Part shown: piece after piece, positions 1-31,247 of the stretch
Layout of the letters: each line of letters begins with the position of its first letter
Numbering within the stretch: position 1 is the first letter of the stretch
Origin: Nematostella vectensis
Lineage: Eukaryota; Cnidaria; Anthozoa; Actiniaria; Edwardsiidae
Assembly: GCF_932526225.1 (NCBI RefSeq)
Contig: NC_064041.1
Location: forward strand, 13,009,951 to 13,073,950
DNA: 64,000 nt
Direction of reading: 5' to 3'
Notes under the pieces: model-generated
What the model was told of the DNA's origin: nothing
The model's database searches: none
What the model saw: the letters and a program-made list of their open reading frames with translations, nothing else
Program-made: the position numbers and the translations under genes

Positions 1-232
1 AATAAAGCATAAATCAACATATATATTTTTTTTAAATAAGTAGCTGGCACTCAGTGGAAAATACATAGCTGGTGGTTCCACTGGCTGCCGGGGCCTAATA
101 AAACTCCTGTATATAAGCTTGTGTTCCTCAATTTCAAATAGGCATTCTTAATACTTAATATACTTAATATAATTCTTAATATATCATAATATGCTTAAGA
201 ATTGACTATAAAATTCACAATCGCTGACTTAC

Positions 233-2847
233 GATGCCTTTCTATTGTTGTACGTCCTTTGCCAAGGGTGTCTCCACTTTCTCAGAGCCCACCCTTGAGG
301 TAGCCATATTGTCATAGACCCCTCCATGGATGTCTTGTTAGCACAGGCAGCCTCCTCTTTGTTGCAGTAGTAACAAACACCATAGAAACAAGTGTTACCA
401 CCTAGAGGTCAGGAGCATCGAAAAGATGGTGCTTAGAAACTTAAAAAAGTAACAGGTAAAGCTGCGTAACTTGAGATACTGTACTTACATGGAGGGTCAG
501 AAAGAGCCTAAAAATTGATTCCCAAAAACCACCAAGAACAAAAACTTTACCCCAATCTCCCCCCAAACTTTTTTAGGTGTATCTGACTTTAAGTCAGTTA
601 AGCTAAGGCTTAATCTCTAGAAAAATTCAGGAATAATCTTATCATTCAGCAATATTTGAGAGTGGCTGGCTTAAAGCTGAAAACGGCCAAGGAATGTCCC
701 TGATCTCAACCTCAAACCATTTCAACACTTTTCTTGAGTTTCAAGCTCATGACGGTGAGATTACACATGAGAAATGCATATTATTCTTTTATTTAAGGTT
801 TATACAGAAGAGTACTAATAATTATGATACCACTTTGGACCTCTTACATGTTTGTATGCTTGTATGAGGGGATTTTGATTAAGGGTTATGCAGGGATATC
901 CTAACCTACTGATAAATGCATTCTCTGTATAAGCACTGTTGGGGATGGAGAGAGGTTAACAGTCCCATTACCACCAGTACATAATCTAATAAAAGTAGTT
1001 ACCTTTTTTAAAGAATGTACGCAACAGATTCCTCTCGGCAATAGGTTTAATTTCATCCTGTAGATCCACCACTCTACCTGCTACTGGGGGAGCTCTGTTG
1101 AAGCCAAGGACCCTAAGAATAAACAACAAAAGTTGAGAAATTGGCTCCAAAAGGAAACAAAAAAAGTACCAAAGAATTATGTCCTGGGGAGCCTTGGAGG
1201 CACAGTTGGCAGAGTGTCGATAGTGAAGGTATTTTTTTCTGTTTTCTCTTTCTCAACAAAAGCCAACAATTTCTATTTAAGTGGTGTTCTGCGGTGTGAC
1301 ATGGGTCGTACGTCAGTTGCCTGAGCTGCCTTCTATGCTCTTGTTATTCTGTATATCAGGGGGGGGGGGTGAATAGGGGTATGTAAATCCGCCGATCCGC
1401 AACATTTCCGGGGCAAATCCGTGGATCCGCAGATATTTTTAGATCCGCATGGTTTGACAGATAAACAATAGCATTGATTGAAATTCATTTAAAATCCGAA
1501 ATTGGACCGTCAAAGCAGTCAAAATCCGAAATCCGTGCCCAAATTGTCAACAGATCCGTGATCCGCCGTATCTCCAAAATCCGCCAATCCCCTAAAATAA
1601 TCATCTATAGATCCATAATCCGTAAACATTTCGGGGCCGAATCCTTGGATCTGCGAACCTATTCACCCCCCCCCCATCAGCTGGGAGGGTGATTAGCTGG
1701 GTTTTGAATGACCATACACCTCCAGCAACACATCTGCTTGAACATCCACAAGAAACATAAGCAGATCTAGAGGTGGGCCGAGCTGGCAGTGCCCTGAAAC
1801 ATATTCTCAGAAATTTGGCTAAGAAAAATAAAGGAATATGAAAACCAGTGGAAAACAATGAAACACATCCCTCTTTCTAAAATTCTTGTTTCGCCCCAAA
1901 CTTCTCCCAAAACTCCAGGATCTGGAAAGAAGCACAAGCACGCTTACCTATCAAGATGAAATGCTGCTATCTCCCCATTATGTCTGTCATAACCATCATA
2001 TGGCTTTCCCTTTATAACATGCTCTCTGGAGTACCTAAAATGTAAAAATAAATCTACAGTAAATCCATCAGGGCTAAAAAAATTACACTTTTACCCCCCC
2101 ACCCACCCCCCCCCCCATGCATGATACATCAGGGCTGTATCAGGAGGTGGGCGTGGTTGTGCCTCCCCAATTTTTTCTCTATGTTTCTGTATTGTGCCCC
2201 CCCCCCCCCTTAGTCTTACATGGCCTGCTATACTTTTACCTCTGAAAATGCTAAAATCTAGAGACAATTTGCAGGCAAAGAACATACCTTCCTGGTTTGA
2301 AAACTACTTTCTGGTTTCCCTCCAATAACAAAGTGGCTTTCAACTGTGTTCCTTTATAACCTACACCAGCAGCAACTATTGGCTTGTATGAAAGGGCATC
2401 CAAGATTAAATTGACTTCTTGTTTACCGCTTGGTGTTAGATGTCGAGATGTAACCATGTCTTTCCATAGCTGCCACGGATCATCTCCCTCTATGTCATTA
2501 TCATCATCATCATCATTATCATTATTATTTTTACTGTCGATATTTTCTGATCTAGCCTCCACCTGTTTTAAATTATTGTGCTTTTCTTGTGTCTCTAACT
2601 TTTTTTCGACCAAATCTTGGCCTAAATCCCTTCTGTGATTGCTCCTCAAACGTTTTCTCACTGGTAGTCCATTGTGGTTGTGGTCTATGCTGTTAAAGTC
2701 TAAGTGATCTGAAGACTTTAGGAGTTTGATTTTTCTTTCCTGTGCCTCTAACGTTCGTTCTGCCATCTCAGCTTTTCTCAGCCAAAGAAACGGTACCAAA
2801 AGAACGATAACACACGCCAGAAAAATCAGTCGATCTTTCAGCTTCAT
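233..2847 (-). CDS. FAM20B: FAM20B-type glycosaminoglycan xylosylkinase, 3' part beyond window
   Basis: Four exons are visible, in gene order 2288-2847, 1948-2034, 1003-1112 and 233-401, with all phases closing and GT-AG borders; about 308 codons are present and roughly the last 100 residues of the usual ~410 lie left of the window. FAM20B is a Golgi type II membrane kinase that phosphorylates the first xylose of the proteoglycan linker. Visible support: an N-terminal signal anchor (about residues 6-25), an acidic linker with a run of Asp/Asn, the VVFKPGRY strand carrying the ATP-binding lysine, EIAAFHLDR, and the cysteine block CFYGVCYYC. The catalytic NADRHH region is not in the window. The start is the ATG at 2847; the frame is open upstream but has no earlier ATG before the divergent MED27 promoter. 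FAM20A/C are less likely because of the CFYGxCYYC block. Confidence 0.9.
1360..1675. mobile_element. MITE-like element with G-tract ends and ATCAG target duplication
   Basis: A 316-bp insertion in FAM20B intron 2. It starts with a G tract followed by GTGAATAGG and ends with the inverse, CCTATTCAC plus a C tract. ATCAG occurs directly before (1355-1359) and after (1676-1680), which looks like a 5-bp target duplication. The interior is full of AATCCG/GATCCG words and contains a partly conserved direct repeat (about 1402-1437 and 1623-1658). No coding capacity. Confidence 0.6.
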
Positions 2848-3105
2848 CTTTATGGAGAATTTCGTAGGCAATATGTCATGAAAATCCTACTGGATTCCAC
2901 CATACCAAAAGGTCAAAAAACAACATTCTTTCTTGGTCCAGTGTTATGGAAAATCTCCGCCAGGCGTCACTGAAAATACGTGGCACATGTAACTATGCAT
3001 AATTTACCGAAGCCCGAGCTCAAACCGAAAATTTCCATCTACTACCCGAGCATTAGGCGGAGCTCTACACAGGGCACCCATCCTGCAAGATATTTAGTTT
3101 TCAAG
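2848..3105. promoter_or_regulatory. Bidirectional promoter between FAM20B and MED27
   Basis: Only 258 bp separate the two divergent start codons, so both promoters must lie here or in the first exons. I see no TATA box. The MED27 start codon is embedded in TTCAAGATGGCGGAC, which matches the known YY1 site core (AAGATGGCGG) often found at start codons of TATA-less housekeeping genes; the same block recurs at the DCTN3 start. Promoter activity is inferred from spacing. Confidence 0.6.
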
Positions 3106-6100
3106 ATGGCGGACAAGAAAGCTTTGATTGAACAATGTCTCGGCGCGACTAAAGGACTTCGCTCTTCTATTTCTCATGTTTTTGAAGGGTTAGTCGAGCA
3201 GCCTGCGGATAATAAATCCTCAGAATCTGCCGAGGCTGCTAAAACTTCAGAGTTTGTAGAGCGACTAAAGAAGAACTTGGTTGATGTTCAAACATCGTAC
3301 GGGTAAGACTGATGGCTTTGAGAGGTTTCCTTTGAGAACTAAAGCTTACTTGATAACTTAAATGCATTAAACCTTTGTTTCTCGAGCTAAATTTTGTCTT
3401 CAATATTTGATTGGAATATTTACTTCTTAGTAGCGCTAATTGTGTGATGTTATGGTGTAAGTATAACTGTTTTTTTTATCAGGGCACTTGAGAAATCTGC
3501 AGCTCTTGTAAGCCAAGTTATTAAAAGTGATAATAGCATAGCCCTTGGAAATGCAGGACTTCTCACACTGGATCCAATTGAAGACAAGAATCGTTTCTAT
3601 GGACAACTCCTTGACGCTTACAACTGGCATGAAAAGGTCAGATAACAATAAAAATAATAACCCTATTTTTTATTATCCCATTATTTATTGTCATTACGTG
3701 TTGTAATCAGGTGCATATACCCAGGATATGCTCAGGGGAGTGTGCATTAATAGGTATCTTGTGGGAAAAAGGATAGTATTTGACAATCCTTCAATAAGAA
3801 ATGACCCACTTTAGCCAAGGGGAAGCAAGGGGAGGGGGGGGGGGGCAGGTTGGGGGGCTGATTGCAGCCTGACGGCTTAAATGCTTATTTATCTGATACA
3901 CAAAGCACTGCAAGCTACAAGACATGGATTCTCTGAGTGCAACCATACTTAAAATACCTAGATGTATACTGTTTGAAGAGATGCAAGAGCGGCAACGGTT
4001 TTCTCACTTCTAGCTCAACACTGAGGCTAAACAGGCTGCAGCATCTCTTAAGCGCCAACACCCTTATGCCGTCAGACGTACTGATGATGGACCAATTAAA
4101 AGACCCAGACCTCCTCTCACCCCAAAGTAAGAGAAACTCTACATAAAAACAGTGGATTCCAGGTGGCTTTTTGTGCCTTTCTCAAATTGCTTTTCTTAGT
4201 ATTCTAGAGGCACTGAAAGCAAAGCATATCAATCTTAGAGTATCTGGTTATAGAATTTGTGGCTCAACAGCACTTGAGGTAAGCAAAAATATATTCTGCC
4301 TTGTTTCTTGGTGAAATGAAAGAAAACAGATTTTTAATATTCCCCAAGCTTGCAGACATTGACATACTGTACGGCTACACACACAATGTTGGTACCCAAA
4401 CCGTGTAACATGTGTATTGAAGCGCACTTTGGACCGGGTTTGAAGCGGGTACCCGGTCCGAGCAAGGTTCTCGTATTCCAACCAAAGTACCGTGCACGGT
4501 TGGTTTTATTTGAATAGCCCGGTGCGTGCAAACTTCTTACAATAGTTTTTTACGATTTTGATCGTGAAACGCGCATTTACTCACTGTCAAAACGGTTGTG
4601 GGAGTTTTAGATTAATTATAGATGATTACAATTATCTTGCAAAAGCCAAGAGCCTCGAACTTGTTACTGACTCAAGAGTATCGAACTGCTGACTCTTTAT
4701 TTAGCGCAACAACTGTCTATACAACAGTAGGTTAATTGGCTTTTGACATCTTCCATTACAGTGAGCTTGTGAAGACGCACAAAACGAAAATGCTTCCGAA
4801 AGAACTTCCTATGTTATTATTTAAAAACCGTTTCATCGGCTAAACTTTAGAATACCGGGATATACGAAATTTGCATGTTCATTGTATTTACTGGCTCGTT
4901 CTATAGAAATCGAGGTGTAAAGTCCTGATGTTACGTATATCAATCACCAAAAGGGCTCATTCAAGTGCATGGTATTTGATAGCGAAGGAAGCGCTCACAT
5001 ACCAAAGGTGTGCAATAAAACTTTGCCGGCTTTTAGAGAGATAACATAATGCAGCCCGAAATGTTTTTTTAATTATTATTTGACAATAAGCTGTCAAAAA
5101 GCGTGTTAAAAGTGAGAAATCCAGGATAAATTAGCATGCTTATATAAGCTAAAAAAGGAAATTAAAACTACGTTCTCAGAGTCCAGAAAAGCTGAAACAC
5201 GTTCCAGCGATACTGATACTTGAATTTACATTCAACCTTACAGTTTCTGTACTATAAACGAAAAGTATATTATCCATTGGAAGATTAGTACCACACGTCG
5301 TATGCTACTTTCAACTGCTATCCCCGTGCCGTAATACGGATTGTTCTTTATTCCTACGGATCAGTCGCTTGAGCGTGTTAGTTAGTGCGCTTAGGTTATT
5401 CGAAACTAAGTTTGACCGGGTTAGATGCGGTATCAGACCGGGTATAAATATTATCGAAGCGTTCAACTTCCCCCGGTCTCTTATGCGCTTGAACACGGAT
5501 GCGGGTAGACTAGGGCTTAATGCGTGTTACTTTGTGCGCTTACATCATTTGAAACTGAGTTCGACCGGGTAAGATTCGGTGTCATAGCCATGCTGTTTAT
5601 GAGATCTCAGAATAAGGGGGACAGAGCGTTCTCTCCCGAAAATGTTGCACATTATGTACACAAATTGTTGCTTTAAGAACGAAATGTAAGCGAATTTGGA
5701 AATATCATCTCATGTTGAATCCCTGGACGTTAACAAGTTTTAATATAGACGATATTGACATCCAAACTTTGAGTGCTTTCGTGGGGGGACAGGTGGTCGT
5801 TACGCATTTATCGTTCAATTGCTCCCTTATCGATCATCCTACATCAATGGGTAACACAGCAATGGAAAGAGCAACTAATGTTGATTGATTTTAGAAACAT
5901 GTAAGATTCTCGATGGAGCGAAGCGAGAAAAAAATTATCGCACTGGTTTGTTTCGACACTTTGCAAATGTTAACTAAATTTTTGCGTCATTATCACAATT
6001 AGGCCGACAAAATGCGATTTCTTACTCTTGCTTTGAATATGTTTAAGCTCAAATCTTTTTCCTTGTAAACATTAAACATTATAACACCCTTGGAGCTAAT

Positions 6101-8827
6101 TATTTCATAGTGAAGAGCAAGATTCGGCAAAATATACATTAATTTATTAGAGTAGGGTCACTACTCCGCCGTTGAGTATCAACATCGTGCACATAGCCGT
6201 CCACATTACAGAGACAATCAAGTTTCATTCAAGAAAAAATACAAGTGTACCACAAGGCTATGTGCACGGAAATGCTACCCAATTGACAACCAGTAAATTG
6301 TTCGTTTCTGAAGAAAAATAACTGATCGCCTTGACAACGAACTGAACGCCTTGACAACGAGAACTCAATGTTAAGAGCAATGAAGTCAGTGTCAAAATGC
6401 AAAGCATGATGTCATACAAAATGCCTAGCCAAACGCAACTCGAAAAAGGAAATGCAAAACGCAACGGGCATGTTTATGTAACGTAATTGGGTAGCAACTC
6501 TGTGTACATGGCCACAAGATTACATTTTTAACCTAATTATGTAAATATACAGTCTCCCTGAGTGATATTAGATGCAAACAGTTTTCTAAAAGTTTAAAAT
6601 TTTGGTCAGTGATTTTGTGTTGTTTGTTTTTCTGCAACAGGTAACTGTCCCTAAAACTTTTAAGGCTATTATTATGCTGAAAGGTGTTGGAATTGACCAA
6701 GTGAAAATAAGAGGGCTGTATGAGTGCTCCCTCATGGAGAAGAAGGTAGTTACTAATTATAACCTTATTTTTATTATTACCAATGTGTGTCTGAGGCAGG
6801 GGGTGCGGGAGTCGTGTTTGCACCCCCACAAAGACAGAAAGTCCATCGTGTTTCACCCCAACAAAGACAGAAAGTCCATCGTGTTTGCACCCCCACAAAG
6901 ACAGAAAGTCCATCGTGTTTGCACCCCCACAAAGACAGAAAGTCCATCGTGTTTGCACCCCCACAAAGACAGAAAGTCCATCGTGTTTGCACCCCCACAA
7001 AGACAGAAAGTCCATCGTGTTTGCACCCCCACAAAGACAGAAAGTCCATCGTGTTTGCACCCCAACAAAGACAGAAAGTCCATCGTGTTTGCACCCCCAC
7101 AAAGACAGAAAGTCCATCGTGTTTGCACCCCAACAAAGACAGAAAGTCCATCGTGTTTGCACCCCCACAAAGACAGAAAGTCCATCGTGTTTGCACCCCC
7201 ACAGAGACAGAAAGTCCATCGTGTTTGCACCCCCACAAAGACAGAAAGTCCATCGTGTTTGCACCCCCACAAAGACAGAAAGTCCATCGTGTTTGCACCC
7301 CAACAAAGACAGAAAGTCCATCGTGTTTGCACCCCCACAAAGACAGAAAGTCCATCGTGTTTGCACCCCAACAAAGACAGAAAGTCCATCGTGTTTGCAC
7401 CCCCACAAAGACAGAAAGTCCATCGTGTTTGCACCCCCACAGAGACAGAAAGTCCATCGTGTTTGCACCCCCACAAAGACAGAAAGTCCATTTCCTGTTT
7501 GTAATAGACATGCCATTTGTAGACTAAGCTAATTAGATAAAAAGGCATCCTAGATCACTCTGGTATGTCATACTGTACATCTATAAGTCAAACTTTTTCG
7601 TAATTAAATCTGAAAAAAATAAACATCTTGTGGAGATACTGCAATGGCATGATAAAATTATTTTTTGTTCTTCCAGTGTTGGTCAGATTTTATCAGAAAA
7701 TTCACTTCACTATTATTTGATTTGAGGACAATAAAATTATTTGATTTGAGGACAATAAAATGCTCTACTTATTGAATATGTGAAAACAGCAAACACCAGA
7801 CAAGGTGTATTATTTTATCAAATATCTTTGTTAATTCAGGGCATCCCAATTTTCTAGACTTTTTTCCCCTCATTTTATTTTCATGAATTTTTGAGAATCA
7901 CGAAATTCACAAAATTGAAGTGACACAAAAATAAAGTGCAATTAGGCAGTTACTGATATTTGGTATGGTATATCACTTCAGAAATAAATTTCAGATTAAA
8001 CTAATCTCTAATGTTTATTATACTTTGTCTAGGATGATATTTGGAGCCCATCCAAGCATATTGTTTTCCAGAAGGTTTGTTGAATTTTGAATCACTCCTC
8101 CTTTTACTGTACAGTATGTGCAGAAGCATTTAAGTATGGTAACACTTTTGGCTTCAGCTTACAGATTATGCAAACGGCGCAGCTTTACACTACTACAACT
8201 CCGCTGAGCCATTCACTCAAATCCTTTGTCTAATGGTAGGTTTAGTTAGCCAGGCCCGTACCCAGGGGGGGGGGGGGTGCAGGGGGTGCGAACGCACCCC
8301 CTCAAAACGACCGAAGGTCCACTTTAGGTTCTCAATAGACGGGCTAGTTGTAGACAAAACTACAAAGCATCAGCTAGATCACTCTAGTATGTAGGCAATC
8401 CGACAATAAACGTCCTGTGGAGATACTGCAAAGGCATAAAAAAATCCCTCTTTGTTCTATCGGGGATGGTTGGATTTTATCAAGGAATTCCCCCCCCCCC
8501 CCCCCGGAAAAATGAGGTCCACATTTTCAGATTCCGCAACCCCCCCCCCCCCCCAAGAAAAATCCTGGGTACGGGCCTGTTAGCCATTATTGTTCCCTTA
8601 TTCTTTATCAAGGATTTGAAGTTGTGTTTATGTTTGAGCAACAAATTTGTCATGATTTTTATTTTTTTTAGAAATGGCTTGATAGCTTTCATGGGATGTT
8701 TTCACGGAAATGCACCAAGTGCAACCAGCATCTTAAAGAAGAGAGTGAAAACGCTCTTCTTCCTCCGTGTTGGAGGACTATGGACGCACTCCTACCCTAC
8801 CATTACTCTTGTAAGCCTCAGAGTTAA
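3106..8827 (+). CDS. MED27: Mediator complex subunit 27
   Basis: Exons 3106-3302, 3483-3636, 4014-4126, 4200-4278, 6641-6745, 8033-8074, 8158-8235 and 8672-8827 join to 307 aa (human is 311). MED27 is a Mediator upper-tail subunit linking transcription factors to RNA polymerase II in the nucleus. Recognisable blocks in order: LRSSISHVFEGL near residue 20, NAGLLTLDPIEDK near 90, the central LEVTVPKTFKAIIMLKG beta strand, DDIWSPSKHIVFQK, LTDYANGAALHYY, and the C-terminal zinc-binding-like CTKCNQHL...PPCWRT ending in YSCKPQS. The start is the ATG in AAGATGGCGG; an in-frame ATG at 2995 would add a 37-residue basic leader not seen in the family, so I reject it. Introns carry a 34-bp satellite (intron 5) and a MITE (intron 7). 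Confidence 0.95.
3716..3870. repeat. Degenerate CAGG-ended MITE fragment in MED27 intron 2
   Basis: It begins with CAGGTGCATATACCCAGG and contains the family core (CAATAAGAAATGACCC, then a CCAAGGGG motif) and a G tract. The right end is lost. It belongs with the copies near 10627, 41396, 51340, 56643 and 59263. Confidence 0.5.
4279..6640. other. MED27 intron 4, no gene seen
   Basis: A 2.36-kb intron. I find only a pair of diverged direct repeats about 150 bp apart (around 5383-5440 and 5533-5590, sharing GTGCGCTTA and GACCGGGT words). No ORF here has recognisable content and no complete transposon ends were found. Confidence 0.5.
6811..7490. repeat. 34-bp satellite, 20 copies, MED27 intron 5
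   Basis: Twenty head-to-tail copies of a 34-bp unit containing CACCCCCACAAAGACAG and AAAGTCCATCGTGTTTG. The copies are nearly identical, differing mainly at one position (CCCCC versus CCCCA) and AAAG/AGAG. Because 34 is not a multiple of three and the unit lacks stops, long frames stay open on both strands; this is a by-product, not coding. Confidence 0.95.
8251..8579. mobile_element. CAGG-ended MITE in MED27 intron 7, TTAGC target duplication
   Basis: The 329-bp element has matching ends, CAGGCCCGTACCCAGG at the left and its reverse complement at the right, and is bordered by TTAGC on both sides (8246-8250 and 8580-8584). Long G and C tracts lie just inside the ends. It has no transposase and is therefore non-autonomous. 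The ends resemble hAT-like CAGGG termini; the 5-bp duplication differs from the usual 8 bp of hAT elements. Confidence 0.8.
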
Positions 8828-9016
8828 CATTTGCAGTGGTATCTTCACTGTATTGTGCTAGCGCCTCTATCTCTCTTGAGAGGAAAGCCCTGTGTACTGC
8901 CTAATGTTGGCACTGTGTTTGCATGGGCTGAAAGACGAAGTGTATATGTGGAACAGTAGTGCCTTAGTAAGAAGGATGTGAAGCGAAGAAATGGTTCACA
9001 GGATGCATACTTATTA

Positions 9017-9314
9017 CTGTCGAATCCGTTGTATCGCGACCCGCATTTTCAAAACACGATTTGTTTCAGTTTTCTGATCCATTAGTAAAACCATTCTGAG
9101 CCCATCAGAATCTCGCTTTGTGCACTGTCCTGGCTTCCCTGTGGACGAAAACCAGACAGTGTCATGACAGAAAGCCAGGCAACTGCACTAGGCGAGAGAT
9201 GGCAAGAATCTGATTGACTTAGGATAATTTGACTGGCGGAACAGAAAATCCCAAAAGACAAAAACAAAATCGATGTTTTGCAAATGCAGCGTCGCGATAC
9301 GACGGATTCGACAG
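9017..9314. mobile_element. MITE with ~55-bp inverted repeats and TA target site
   Basis: The left end CTGTCGAATCCGTTGTATCG is repeated inverted at the right end with few mismatches, and similarity continues inward for about 55 bp (GCATTT...AAAACA...GATTTTGTTT). TA flanks both sides (9015-9016, 9315-9316), as expected of Tc1/mariner-type insertion. The interior has no transposase. Confidence 0.75.
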
Positions 9315-9867
9315 TAACCAATCCACACCCAAAACTAAGGCAACATCCACCAATGGAACCACTCTCATCTATTAGTAAAGTTATCAACACATACAAAAAT
9401 TCAAGCTGCCTTTCAACTGCCTTTCTTGCAATGGCAGGTTGCAATTTTTCAAACACTTTGGCTCTCATTAAACTTTGTGCAGCATGTAATATCTTGTAAA
9501 TAAGCTAAGGGTCAGATCCGGAAAGAGGAAAAAAAAATGGGGATTTTATTTAAGCGTTTATTTTCTATCATTGATGGAGTTGTACCTCCCTTGTCTAGAC
9601 CTGTCACTAATGTTAGTGGTATTGTCTTGGTTTCCAGCAGATCCGCCACACACACACTAACACTACAACACAAATGTATTGTATTATAGTGTGTGAATAA
9701 ATAAATCATAACGATCATGTCATAAAAATGGCAAAAAATATATGACTAAAGAGCTGTGCAGTGTTATCATCCAGTGCTATTTCCCACAAAAACTACTGGG
9801 AGGGGGGGGGGGGTACACTTGGGTCCTACAGCGCCCCAATGACTTATGAAAGCACATAGCCATACCA

Positions 9868-10022
9868 GGCCTCAAATTATTGGGGGGTGGGGGAATATAT
9901 ATTAAGAAAACAATGGGGAGGCACAGCCAAGCCCCTACTGGTCATTTTATATAATTTTTGAAAATGTTAGGGGGGGGGGGGGTCACGTGGCCCCAGTACC
10001 CCACCCCCTGCTACGTCCCTGA
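9868..10022. repeat. CAGGG-type hAT-like MITE remnant
   Basis: The left end CAGGCCTCAAATT and right end TGCTACGTCCCTG surround G-rich and C-rich tracts and a GCCAAGCCCCTACTGGTCATTTTAT-like middle (described, not fully quoted). A related piece lies at 25200-25359, ending CTGCTATGGCCCTG. Ends are diverged and I see no clear target duplication. Confidence 0.45.
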
Positions 10023-10626
10023 GGCAGTAATCATTCGGTCTGCTGAGCTAACTTTTCCTGTTATCCCCGCTTCTTTTGCAAATATAATCAACATTCTGCA
10101 GTGTTTGTATGCTTGGTCGACCACGGGATGCTGGTGAATGTTTGATGCCTTTTTTTTCAACAACATCCGCCAGCAACTGCACATGGTAATAAAAAAAAAC
10201 CTACTAGTATTGCTAATTCTAGCCAACATGCTGTGGGGGTTTGCTCTATATAAAGATTCTCGTGAATTGAAAGAATATTTTGATGATGTTTGGGATGGGG
10301 CTATTCGGGCCCGCCTTCAAGTACGGCCCCGTGCATTACAATACTGTGACCCAGAGGGGAGGGGGGCACCCATAAAAACAGGTGTGGATATTTTGTAGGC
10401 AATATCGATTTTGAATTTTGACCCTGATGGATATCACTTTGGGTGTGGTCAACAGCAATACACCAGACACACAGATGTTTTAGTTACTTGAGTATTCAAC
10501 TCAAAGAGACAACAAAGAGTTTGGGTTTGATCGAGGCAATTTTGAAGTGTATTAGCGCTCAGTTGGCTCCTCGTTTTCTCTAAAATAAGTTTTGAGCGTG
10601 AGCGTGAGAGGGATGGCAGTTGGTAG

Positions 10627-10795
10627 ATTGTTAGCCGTATCCAGGATTTGCTGAGGGGGGGGGGGGGGGAGGGCGCAGTCATAAGAATCATTTGGAAAAA
10701 TAATAGAATTTGAAGATTCCTTTATAAGGAATGACCCAATTTTGGCCGCCAAGGGGGGGGGGGGGGCACCATGGCACCGCCTGTGTACGCGCCTG
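10627..10795. repeat. CAGGCGCGTA-family MITE copy, left end eroded
   Basis: The right end TGTGTACGCGCCTG is intact. The left end retains only CGTATCCAGG. Between them are a G tract, GCAGTCATAAGAATCAT, AGGAATGACCCA and GGCCGCCAAGG, the same order as the copy at 59263-59441 in the other orientation. Confidence 0.55.
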
Positions 10796-10931
10796 TAAAA
10801 GATAGTAGCTCCCCCCCAGTTTATATCTTCAAATGTGCTGAGAGCGTATATCCCAGCAAATCGGCAAATCCTGGTTATGCAACCTGCAATATGACCAGAA
10901 ACGAAAAGCCTTGTAAACAGCCATATAATTG

Positions 10932-11240
10932 CATACCTGTCAACTCTCCCGCATTAGGCGGGAGTCTAAAGATTTTGGACCCCTTCTCCCGCTCTCTCGC
11001 GTTGAGCACCAAATCTCCCTCTTTTTAGCGACTTTTATCGCTTCCGAATAATTATTCCATAGAAAATCGTCATTTTGCCTATTTTCTATTAAAATATTTG
11101 AAGCAACAACTCCCTTGCGTAGCGCAATTTATCTAACACCCTCGTGAGATCTATGGATTTGTTCGCCAGAGCTTTCTGTGCGGCAAACGCCTGCAAGGTT
11201 AAACCCACCCCCCAAAAATGAATATACCCCACCCTCCCCC
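10932..11240. repeat. CATACCTGTCAAC-family repeat, truncated copy
   Basis: It starts CATACCTGTCAACTCTCCCG and contains CGGGAGTCTAAAG, the CACCAAATCTCCC block, TCGTGAGATC and CCTGCAAGG in the same order as the complement of the fuller copy at 39121-39489. The far end is lost in a C-rich tract. Confidence 0.6.
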
Positions 11241-11977
11241 CCCAAAAAAACTAACAAGTGATAATAAAGTAAAAAAGAGAAGAAAAAAAGGCGAGGCGAT
11301 TGGACGAGGATCAACCCAGATTCCACGAAATAAGAGAAAAAAAATAGACCATACTTCCAAACATGCGCTGAAACACCGTATGACAGCTTAGGGCTTTACG
11401 GCTAGGCTGGAGATTTCGGCCCCATCACTGCTATCTAGCGAACTGTGCAACACGAAGGAACCTGAAGTACCCGCTCATCGTAATTGGGAGGCAATAACCA
11501 GGATCCCAGGCCTGTCTTAGTCGGTTATTATCGGGGTCTCTTTCGCGCTAGCGTCTCCTGGGAATTACTGTATTTCTACTGTATTGTTGTGATTTTTTTT
11601 TCAAGTACAGTACGCTGTGTCTTCGTCCTAGGTCTACGTGACTGTCTTTAGCCTTTAAGCCTTTGTTCTTGTTTGTCAGTAACGCACGTGCTTTGTGCTC
11701 GAAGACAACTAAGTGGAAAATTCTTGTTGAGATTGATTTGCACAAAAATAAAACTTATTTTCTATGTAAACGCAAAATTACTATGCTTTTTATGTTTTGA
11801 TGGAAATACTCTTCTAGGCTTGGGTAGCCTGTATTCTTTCCAATACCCACAATGCTAGAGGCGATCGTTATTTAGGAACGCCTGACATAAATAGGTAACG
11901 GCTTGGAACAAGAACCAGTGTTTATTTGGGTTCAACGTTATGTCGTTTTTCTAAATCTTTCCTGAGCCAAGTACAGA

Positions 11978-30936
<18,959 letters not shown>

Positions 30937-31163
30937 CACAACACATTCAACACGACACAAACACGTGGTGAACACGTGCTCAGATGATGGGACGGTCAAA
31001 CTATGGAGGTTTACTCCGGACGAAGAGTAACACAACACATTCAACACGACACAAACACGTGGTGACCACGTGCTCAGATGATGGGACGGTCAAACTATGG
31101 AGGTTTACCCAAGATAAAGAGTAACATAACACATTCAACACGACACAAACATGTGATGATCAC

Positions 31164-31169
31164 AATAAA
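31164..31169 (+). terminator. Polyadenylation signal AATAAA, likely for CIAO1
   Basis: AATAAA lies 228 bp after the CIAO1 stop codon, directly after the third 94-bp copy, with a TTGTTTTGATTTTT-type U-rich stretch following. On the other strand AATAAA (31219-31224) sits 24 bp past the stop of the secreted-protein gene, so the two genes converge within about 80 bp. Confidence 0.6.
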
Positions 31170-31247
31170 TGATAAACACAATTATTATGTTGTTTTGATT
31201 TTTCTAATGATAGCATAGTTTATTACCATGTTGCAAATGAGTCAGCT

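Larger units (their letters stand above)
8828..11977. other. MED27-CIAO1 intergenic region
   Basis: No gene recognised. It holds the MED27 3' flank (candidate AATAAATAAA near 9694), a TA-flanked MITE (9017-9314), G-rich CAGG-family remnants (9868-10022 and 10627-10795), and a CATACCTGTCAAC-family copy (10932-11240). The last kilobase before CIAO1 should contain its promoter; no TATA box is obvious. Confidence 0.6.

Noticed and set aside
3925-4013. Open frame directly before MED27 exon 3 (LQDMDSLSATILKIP...)
   Set aside because: It ends in a stop that is part of the TTCTAG acceptor, does not match MED27, and exon 2 to exon 3 join in phase without it.
6533-7548. Several 215-327-codon frames on both strands with a 34-residue repeat
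   Set aside because: They are readings of the 34-bp satellite, open in many frames on both strands at once because the unit has no stops; they overlap MED27 exon 5 and intron 5.
8466-8861. 131-codon frame over MED27 exon 8
   Set aside because: Different frame from the MED27 exon, and it begins in the C tract of a MITE.
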